In this document: positions 6,916 to 11,532 of the stretch, one piece after another
Layout of the letters: each line of letters starts with the position of its first letter
Numbering within the stretch: position 1 is the first letter of the stretch
Origin: an uncultured Helicobacter sp.
GTDB taxonomy: Bacteria; Campylobacterota; Campylobacteria; Campylobacterales; Helicobacteraceae
DNA: 11,532 bases
Assembly (NCBI GenBank): GCA_944325775.1
Contig: CALVBL010000033.1
Span: 1-11,532 of the forward strand
Reading direction: 5' to 3'
Program-made: the position numbers and the translations under genes
The notes under the pieces: model-generated
The model's database searches: none
What the model saw: only the letters and a program-made list of their open reading frames with translations
Told to the model about the DNA's origin: nothing

Positions 6916-7995
6916 TTATGCTCCTTTGGATTCTGCGGTAGCGCGTTCAAGTGCGAGGGTTTCTACTTCTTGGATAAACACATCTAAAATCTCGCTTTCT
7001 TTGTATTTGCCCAGAATCTTGCCGCCTTTGATGATGAGCCCGTCTTTGTTGCCAAAGGCGATGGCGATATCTGCGTGCTTAGCTTCGCCCAGTGCATTGA
7101 CCGCACAGCCCATCACGCTTACTTGTAGCGGTGTTTTGATATGGGCAATTTTTTTCTCCACTTCCTTTACTGCGCTCACCAAATCCACCTCGATCCGCCC
7201 ACAGGTGGGGCAAGAAATGAGCGTGATGCCGTTTTTTTGGCGTCCGCTGTATTGGAGGATTTTGCGCGCGAGGTGGATCTCCTCCTCGAGCTCGCCCGTG
7301 ATAGAGCAGCGCATCGTATCGCCTATGCCCTCCATCAGCAGCCCGCCTAGCGCCATTGAGGATTTGATAGCCGAGTGCATCAATGTGCCTGCTTCGGTAA
7401 CGCCTAGGTGGAAGGGATATTCTACGAGCGGGCGGAGCATTCTATACGCCTCCATCGTGCGCACCACATCACTTGCTTTGAGCGAAACTTTGATATTGGT
7501 GAATCCAAAATCCTCTAAGAGCTTGATGTTATAAAGTGCAGATTCTACCATACCCTTGGGCGTGGCGCCGTATTTTTGCTCGAACTCCTTTTCTAGGCTA
7601 CCGCCATTGACGCCGATACGAATGGGGATATTGCGCGCATTGCACGCATCTGCCACGGCTTTGATACGGTCTTTTGCGCCGATATTGCCCGGATTTATGC
7701 GGATACAATCCACACACTCCGAGGCAATGAGCGCGAATTTGTAGCGGAAGTGAATATCAGCGACAAGCGGCAGGGGCGAGATGGCTTTGAGATTTTTAAG
7801 AGCATTAGCATCTTTTTCATCACTCACTGCCACGCGCACGATGTCTGCTCCAGCGAGAGCTAGGCGATCGATTTGGGCTTTGGTCGCTTCAATATCGCAA
7901 GTTTTGCTAAAGGTCATACTTTGGATAGAGATAGGCGCGTCGCCGCCGATAGCGACTTTGCCCACAAAGATTTGCTTGGTTGGGTATCGTTGCAT
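6916..7995 (-). CDS. ispG: IspG (GcpE), 4-hydroxy-3-methylbut-2-en-1-yl diphosphate synthase
   Basis: This Fe-S enzyme of the MEP isoprenoid pathway converts MEcPP to HMBPP in the cytoplasm. The 359-residue protein has the bacterial two-domain form: a TIM barrel beginning with VGKVAIGGDAPISIQSMT (11-28) and containing VADIHFRYKFAL (78-89), RINPGNIG (99-106) and HLGVTEAG (196-203), and a C-terminal Fe-S domain with cysteines 262 and 265 in SCPTCGR and Cys297 in MGCAVN, followed by Glu304 in ALGEAKHAD. All cluster ligands are present. The open frame extends 37 codons further, but AAGGA ahead of the ATG at 7995, the family N-terminus and the promoter position (8039-8047) show that this ATG is the start. 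It leads the ispG - proA - YtkA-like - SCO operon. Confidence 0.96.
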   Translation of the reverse strand: MQRYPTKQIFVGKVAIGGDAPISIQSMTFSKTCDIEATKAQIDRLALAGADIVRVAVSDEKDANALKNLKAISPLPLVADIHFRYKFALIASECVDCIRINPGNIGAKDRIKAVADACNARNIPIRIGVNGGSLEKEFEQKYGATPKGMVESALYNIKLLEDFGFTNIKVSLKASDVVRTMEAYRMLRPLVEYPFHLGVTEAGTLMHSAIKSSMALGGLLMEGIGDTMRCSITGELEEEIHLARKILQYSGRQKNGITLISCPTCGRIEVDLVSAVKEVEKKIAHIKTPLQVSVMGCAVNALGEAKHADIAIAFGNKDGLIIKGGKILGKYKESEILDVFIQEVETLALERATAESKGA

Positions 7996-8038
7996 GAGAA
8001 TCCTTAGCGTGATATGTATTGTGTTATAGAATCTAGAG

Positions 8039-8047
8039 ATTATAACA
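8039..8047 (-). promoter_or_regulatory. Extended -10 promoter for the ispG operon
   Basis: The minus strand reads TGTTATAAT (8047-8039), a perfect TATAAT with the upstream TGn extension. It lies 43 nt before the ispG ATG. No good -35 box is visible; Helicobacter housekeeping promoters often rely on the -10 and a periodic AT-rich upstream region. A weaker TATAAC occurs at 8027-8022. Confidence 0.65.
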
Positions 8048-8070
8048 TAGAATCTGTGCGAGTGGTTTGA

Positions 8071-8103
8071 TAAAAAGCCACAATTGCTTTTTACTAAGTG
8101 GCT
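8071..8103 (-). terminator. Candidate intrinsic terminator after the phase-variable membrane gene
   Basis: On the minus strand the arms AGCCAC (8103-8098) and GTGGCT (8081-8076) enclose a 16-nt loop. The second arm runs directly into TTTT (8075-8072). It sits about 90 nt after the stop at 8193 and just before the ispG promoter, the expected place for insulation. The short stem and long loop make it only moderately convincing. A competing plus-strand pairing of GTGGTTT with AAGCCAC overlaps it. Confidence 0.45.
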
Positions 8104-8163
8104 CACACAGATTGCATAGATTTTGTGCTTGATTTACCCCGCAAGCGGTGTGGTTTGGGTGTG

Positions 8164-8195
8164 TAGATTCTGCGTTGCTGTATATACAGAATCTA
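8164..8195. repeat. 9-bp inverted repeat spanning a stop codon, with a nested palindrome
   Basis: Arms TAGATTCTG (8164-8172) and CAGAATCTA (8187-8195) are perfect reverse complements, and the second arm contains the stop codon of the membrane gene. Overlapping it is a perfect 12-bp palindrome, CTGTATATACAG (8178-8189). There is no T run on either side, so it may be a 3'-end mRNA hairpin, a binding site, or chance pairing of two abundant GATTC words. Confidence 0.55.
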
Positions 8196-9846
8196 ACGCA
8201 CTCTAAAAACATACATTTGGGAAGGCAGCTTGAAAGTATTGCCGACATTGCTTAGGGCGTGCTTGATACCTAGCTGCTGCAGCACATAAGCTCCCAAGCT
8301 CATCATATTGTATGAGGGCAGATAGCCAAAATTATCCGTAACAAACAAAAGCTCGTGTTGTTCTCTTAGAGTTTGGATATATTCCTGCGTGATGGGTTTG
8401 TCGCTAAAAAATGTGAGGATAATCAAATCTCCACTTCGTGGCTGGCTCACTTCGTGTGTGTTGTAAAAACTTAGCTTTGATTCTGGGTTTGTGCTAAATG
8501 CCTTGCCATTTGGTTCTTTGGATTTTATATCAAAAATCTGTGTATTATAGAATCTGGGGAGTATGCTAAAGATCGTGCTATACATCCAAGAATTGTAGTA
8601 TATGTCCCTACCGCGCCCAAAACCATCAAAGTAGAGCGTTGTTTGGGGATATTGTGCGAGATAGTTTTGGAGGAATTGCATTGTCTGATCGAGGTTGCGC
8701 ATTTGAATCTTATTGAGACTAAAGTAGTGTATGCCTTGAGGAATGGTATTGCCTACCAAAATAATCCCAATCACACCACTCACACACCAAAAGAGCACTT
8801 TTTTGACAAGCATTTTTCCATAGAGTGCCAAGAAATAGAGCGCATAGATATAGGCAAGCACATTAGCAGGCATAAAATAATGAAAACTCCCCATACCCAA
8901 AATGAGAAACGCCAGAAAATACCCAAACGCGATAAGCCCGATACTATCCCAAAAGGGATTTGGGCATTGTCTATGCGTATAGAGCCACACAGCGCGCGCT
9001 AGCAGCATACATGGCAGAGCGATACTCACCATCGGGGCGGCTAGCACAGAGACAGCGAGCGTGCGTATGGGGCTAAAGACGAATTCTTGATTGGTATAGC
9101 TAGAGTGCGCGTTGGCAGTCATATACGCATAGCAGAGCAAAAACACTACGCCGCTTACCATCAGCGCGATGTCAATGCCAACAAGCCGTTTGTCGAGGGA
9201 TTTGAGGGTTTTGTGGTTTGAAAGAAAGCTAAAGAGGAGGTGTAAGAATCCAAAGCCACTAACGAGGATAAAAGACACTTCTTTGAGATAGATGACACAA
9301 TTCCCCGCAAGCAGTATCAGTGTCGCATATATATATATATATATCAGTAGTAGTATGTGGAAGCTTGGCGTAGAAGTGATAAGCAGCGAGTAAAAAAATG
9401 CACAAAAACAGAATCTGTGTGTTTTCTGGAAAGGGAATTTGTGTGATGATCTTGGTATAGCCAATCGTGAGTGCAAAAGTGCTAAATGACACTAATACAA
9501 GCGCCCTATGAGCTTTTGTGTAAAGACTAAGCTTAAAAAAACAAAACGCGATGAGCACAAACACAATCGCATTGCCTATCATAAATGCGTATGGGCTAGT
9601 AGAAAATGAGGCAATGAGGTTTAGATTCCAACCTGCGAGAGGGAAAAATCGCCCTACATTCACATCAAGTCCGTGCCACGCGTCCCTGCCCTGCACCAAA
9701 CTTGCATAAAAGACAATATCATCGCCGCTCATAAGCGGCATACTTGATTTATAAACGATACAAAAGGCATACAGCCCGACAAAAAGCCAATACAGCTTAT
9801 CCCAAATATTGCTATGTGTGGTAGCGGTGTTTGTATGAGGATTCAT
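8193..9846 (-). CDS. Phase-variable polytopic membrane protein, candidate GT-C-type glycosyltransferase (frame broken: OFF)
   Basis: Two frames form one gene. The 5' part (9846-9259) has ATG after AAGGAG and a TATAAT upstream. It encodes a first span (about 19-37), then SGDD (40-43) with NVGRF (63-67) in a predicted outside loop, and three more spans. The 3' part (to TAG at 8193) carries several further spans, including GMGSFHYFMPANV, and a C-terminal region of about 220 residues predicted outside the membrane. They meet at (AT)9: in this sequence translation leaves frame after residue 173 and stops at 195. With ten AT units the product would be 551 aa, with seven 549. An acidic pair after span 1, many spans and a soluble tail fit GT-C enzymes using lipid-linked sugars at the periplasmic face, but no family is certain. 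A surface-glycan role would suit phase variation. A sequencing slip is the alternative. Confidence 0.75.
9327..9344. repeat. (AT)9 dinucleotide repeat in coding sequence, phase-variation switch
   Basis: Eighteen bases of pure AT lie inside the membrane-protein gene, exactly where its two halves change frame. On the coding strand the context is CTG-(AT)9-GCG. Reading from the upstream frame (GAT ATA TAT), the downstream frame (GCG ACA CTG) is reached only if 1+2n is divisible by 3, so 7 or 10 units are ON and 8, 9 or 11 are OFF. The ON protein reads through the tract as alternating Ile-Tyr, tolerable in or beside a membrane span. Confidence 0.9.
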
Positions 9847-9882
9847 TACAGCTCCTTTGAGATTGTGGATTTGAAGCTGGGG

Positions 9883-9888
9883 ATTATA
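9883..9888 (-). promoter_or_regulatory. -10 box for the phase-variable membrane gene
   Basis: A perfect TATAAT on the minus strand (9888-9883) lies 36 nt before the ATG at 9846. No -35 box at standard spacing is seen. With AAGGAG five bases before the ATG, it supports this gene having its own transcription start. Confidence 0.5.
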
Positions 9889-10134
9889 GCTACAACTCTT
9901 GCAAAACTCTCTTAAAATGTCGATAGTGCGTTATTGATATGATAGAATCTAGCTTGGTTTATAGAATCTGTTTTATGCCCAAGTCGCGTTCCTGATGCAC
10001 TAACACGAAGAGATTCTAGAATCTTGCACAAGATTGAAATGTATATTCTCTCAAGCGGAGCGAGGACGGATTTGCTCCGCACGAGCGATTGCATTGTTTG
10101 TGAAACAAACTTACATTAGATAAGGATAGAATCT
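9889..10134. other. Divergent intergenic region rich in small inverted repeats, upstream of hypA
   Basis: No credible gene is present. Several inverted repeats are clustered: the perfect 14-nt palindrome AGATTCTAGAATCT (10011-10024); AATCTTG/CAAGATT with a 2-nt spacer (10020-10035); GCGGAGC/GCTCCGC with a 12-nt loop (10055-10061, 10074-10080); and TTGTTT/AAACAA with a 3-nt loop (10094-10108). A weak -10-like TATATT occurs at 10042-10047 on the plus strand, which would place the last two hairpins in the hypA leader. AAGGA at about 10122-10126 is the hypA ribosome site. A 60-codon minus-strand frame here has no ribosome site worth noting. Confidence 0.5.
10055..10080 (+). repeat. GC-rich hairpin in the hypA leader
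   Basis: A perfect 7-bp stem, GCGGAGC (10055-10061) with GCTCCGC (10074-10080), encloses a 12-nt loop. It stands out against its AT-rich surroundings, about 55 nt before the hypA ATG. No T run follows. Similar cggagc/ttgctc/cgagc wording occurs, inverted, near 4104-4124, so it may be a degenerate copy of a dispersed element. Confidence 0.5.
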
Positions 10135-10500
10135 ATGCACGAGTTATCCATCGTCAATGCACTTTTGGAGCAGGCTTGCGAGATAGCCACCCAGCATAAC
10201 GCGAGCAATGTGCATAAAATCATCATCAGTGTGGGCGAGCGCAGTGGCGTGGATATCGGACTGCTTACACGCACTTTTGAGACATTTAAAAGCGAGTTTG
10301 CTCTCTGCCAAAATGCACTTTTAGAATCCGTGTATGAACGAGTGGAGCTGCTGTGTGAGGATTGTAAGATTCAAAGCCCCGCGCAAGATATGCAATACGC
10401 GATATGTCCCAGCTGCCAATCGCGCAATGTGCATATCACCAAAGGGCGTGAGCTACTGCTGCTAAGCCTAGAGCTTGATGGGGCAGAGGTCGCAGAATAG
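10135..10500 (+). CDS. hypA: HypA, nickel-delivery protein for hydrogenase (and urease) maturation
   Basis: HypA is a small cytoplasmic metallochaperone that, with HypB, inserts nickel into NiFe-hydrogenase; in Helicobacter it also supports urease maturation. The 121-residue protein begins MHE, with the nickel-binding N-terminal His2, continues with SVGERSGVD (32-40), and has a structural zinc site of two CxxC pairs: Cys74/Cys77 (CEDC) and Cys91/Cys94 (CPSC). It ends with the family-typical ITKGRELLLLSLEL. Length and motifs are normal. The ATG at 10135 follows AAGGA. It is the first gene of a plus-strand cluster with a hypothetical gene and lpxB, an order I also recall from H. pylori. Nickel-responsive control is plausible, but I see no clear NikR operator. 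Confidence 0.95.
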   Translation: MHELSIVNALLEQACEIATQHNASNVHKIIISVGERSGVDIGLLTRTFETFKSEFALCQNALLESVYERVELLCEDCKIQSPAQDMQYAICPSCQSRNVHITKGRELLLLSLELDGAEVAE

Positions 10501-10509
10501 GGAGTGAAG

Positions 10510-11001
10510 ATGGCACAAGATATTGATACGCGGATTTTCAAGGAGTTTTTGCAATACGATCTCACAAGCGGGAGTTTGTGGGAGATCGTGGAGATTTTTG
10601 AGCGACATAGAGCGAATTTCAAAAATGAAATCAGCCAATACCAGCAAGAAATCGCACAAGCCAAGAAGGAATTGGGGGAGTTGCGAGAGCAGATTACAAA
10701 GATTAAGAGCGCACAAAGCACCCAAGCACCAAGTTCTATCCCTCCCAAAAAGCCTAAAAAATCCTCCAAGCACAAACCTACAGAAGCGATACCGCAGGAT
10801 TATAGGCAACGGATCTTGGATCTAGAGCTAGAAAATCGGCGGCTAGAGATCGAGCTACGCGACTTAAAACAAGAGATCGAGCTCAATGAGCGAGAATCTA
10901 AGCAAAAACTTTCACCCATGCTATCTCCCAAATCTCATACCAAAGCCCCAAAATCCGCGCAAAATCTCCCATCACCAAAAGACACAAAAGACAATGCGTG
11001 A
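10510..11001 (+). CDS. Coiled-coil protein of unknown function between hypA and lpxB
   Basis: A 163-residue, highly charged protein with no signal peptide or membrane span. After a short N-terminal segment (TRIFKEFLQYDLTSGSLWEI) comes a first coiled coil (about 34-67, Glu/Gln/Lys-rich heptads). It is followed by a low-complexity Pro/Lys/Ser linker (about 69-95), a second coiled coil (about 97-133, LDLELENRRLEIELRDLKQE), and a Lys/Pro/Ser-rich tail. I recognise no catalytic motif. The frame could open at a GTG at 10504, but GGGAG five bases before the ATG at 10510 favours the latter. It starts nine bases after the hypA stop, so it is co-transcribed. A hypothetical gene lies in the same place in H. 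pylori as I recall it. The basic, disordered linker and tail suggest a scaffold or a nucleic-acid or membrane-surface contact, which is inference. Confidence 0.8.
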   Translation: MAQDIDTRIFKEFLQYDLTSGSLWEIVEIFERHRANFKNEISQYQQEIAQAKKELGELREQITKIKSAQSTQAPSSIPPKKPKKSSKHKPTEAIPQDYRQRILDLELENRRLEIELRDLKQEIELNERESKQKLSPMLSPKSHTKAPKSAQNLPSPKDTKDNA

Positions 11002-11037
11002 GTCTCATATCGCTAAAACAGAATCTAAAGGCTAAGA

Positions 11038-11532
11038 ATGCAACAAAATAAAACCATCTCTCATAAGATATTTGTCAGCGCGATCGAACCCAGCGCAAAC
11101 CTCCATTTAAAAGCCCTCGCCCATGAACTCAACGCATTAGCAAGGCAGCGGGGTATCACACTAGAGATCGTGGGGATCTTTGATAGTAGCGTGTTTGTGG
11201 ATTGTGAGTATTTGCAGGCACATTCAAGCTATGAGTTGAGTGCGTTTGCGGCGATGGCGTTTATTGATGTGATAAAAAAGTATTTTTTTTATAGGCGTGT
11301 GAATCTAGAGATGATAGCCCTTGCCAAAACCTGTCAAAAAGCCCTACTAATCGATAGCTCAAGCTTCCATATACCATTGGCAAGAGGGCTTTTAGGTAGC
11401 AGTGTGGAGGTGGTGTATTATATCTTGCCTCAAGTGTGGGCGTGGAAAAGCTGGAGGGCTAAGGAGATAGAGCGCATTTGTGATAGGCTGTGTGCGATTT
11501 TGCCATTTGAGCTTAGTATGTATCCAAACGCG
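11038..11532 (+). CDS. lpxB: LpxB, lipid-A-disaccharide synthase (N-terminal 165 codons, cut by window end)
   Basis: LpxB joins UDP-2,3-diacylglucosamine to lipid X, forming the lipid A disaccharide at the inner face of the cytoplasmic membrane. The visible part shows the family N-terminus as FVSAIEPSANLHL (12-24), the Helicobacter-type variant of the usual SAGEASGD. It also has ALLIDSSSFHIPLAR (102-116), where the Asp of the usual IDxPDFN motif is kept but the rest differs, then YYILPQVWAWKSWR (127-140) and LCAILPFE (151-158). The frame is open to the last base. AAAGG six bases before the ATG at 11038 supports the start, 36 nt after the previous stop. Eight Ts at 11283-11290 lie in the frame but are too few to be a convincing switch. 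Confidence 0.94.
   Translation, partial: MQQNKTISHKIFVSAIEPSANLHLKALAHELNALARQRGITLEIVGIFDSSVFVDCEYLQAHSSYELSAFAAMAFIDVIKKYFFYRRVNLEMIALAKTCQKALLIDSSSFHIPLARGLLGSSVEVVYYILPQVWAWKSWRAKEIERICDRLCAILPFELSMYPNA

Noticed and set aside
8193..9476. The 3' part of the membrane gene as an independent gene starting at the ATG at 9476
   Set aside because: The first 40 or so residues of that frame are shadow sequence of the upstream frame, there is no ribosome site, and membrane-type composition begins only at the AT repeat.
9912..10094. 60-codon minus-strand open frame upstream of the membrane gene
   Set aside because: No ribosome site, no recognisable sequence, and its translation crosses the palindromes and GC-rich stem, so it looks like non-coding spacer.
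10036..10134. Riboswitch in the hypA leader
   Set aside because: Only two simple hairpins are visible; no known riboswitch core or conserved junction could be recognised.
11283..11290. T8 homopolymer in lpxB as a phase-variation switch
   Set aside because: The frame is intact across it, eight bases is below the tract lengths usually needed for frequent slippage, and it encodes ordinary Phe/Tyr codons in an essential-type gene.
1..11532. tRNA, rRNA, CRISPR array, insertion sequence or prophage
   Set aside because: No cloverleaf, no rRNA-like stretch, no regularly spaced direct repeats and no transposase or integrase motifs were seen.

Overview
The window looks like chromosomal DNA from a Helicobacter species, probably enterohepatic or animal-associated and with a moderate GC content by eye. 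Three things support this. The MurE, IspG, HypA and LpxB proteins have the Helicobacter/Campylobacterota form. As I recall the H. pylori map, two neighbourhoods match it: nfu - hypothetical - murE, and hypA - hypothetical - lpxB. Short AGATTCTA/TAGAATCT words are also very abundant. I cannot name the species from sequence alone.

Layout. Positions 1-42 hold the last codons of an unidentified plus-strand gene, followed by a good intrinsic terminator (49-81). A tightly packed minus-strand operon follows (3878 down to 187): a YajR-like MFS transporter with a C-terminal soluble domain, an unannotated 32-residue single-membrane-span protein, a NifU-type Fe-S scaffold, a TPR-like protein, and murE. 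Its genes overlap or nearly touch, and a promoter with -35 and -10 boxes lies at 3910-3939. After about 230 bases of non-coding DNA comes a second minus-strand operon (7995 down to 4172): ispG (isoprenoids), proA (proline), a membrane-anchored YtkA/FixH-like protein, and a SCO protein fused to a second, thioredoxin-like domain. The last two look like a periplasmic copper/redox pair.

The most striking locus is 8193-9846 (minus). It is a single gene for a polytopic membrane protein resembling GT-C-type glycosyltransferases, split into two reading frames exactly at an (AT)9 dinucleotide tract (9327-9344). Seven or ten AT units would restore one continuous frame (551 aa with ten). This is the signature of slipped-strand phase variation, with the gene OFF in this sequence. 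It has its own promoter and start site and a candidate terminator.

A divergent intergenic region full of small inverted repeats (9847-10134) separates it from a plus-strand cluster: hypA (nickel delivery to hydrogenase/urease), a 163-aa coiled-coil protein of unknown function, and the first 165 codons of lpxB (lipid A disaccharide synthase), cut by the window end.

The genes serve several pathways: peptidoglycan, isoprenoid and proline biosynthesis, Fe-S and nickel maturation, copper/redox in the periplasm, and cell-surface lipid/glycan assembly. Most are housekeeping. The points worth a second look are the phase-variable membrane protein, the small membrane protein, the SCO-thioredoxin fusion with its partner, and the pervasive GATTC/GAATC word that also builds terminators and palindromes.
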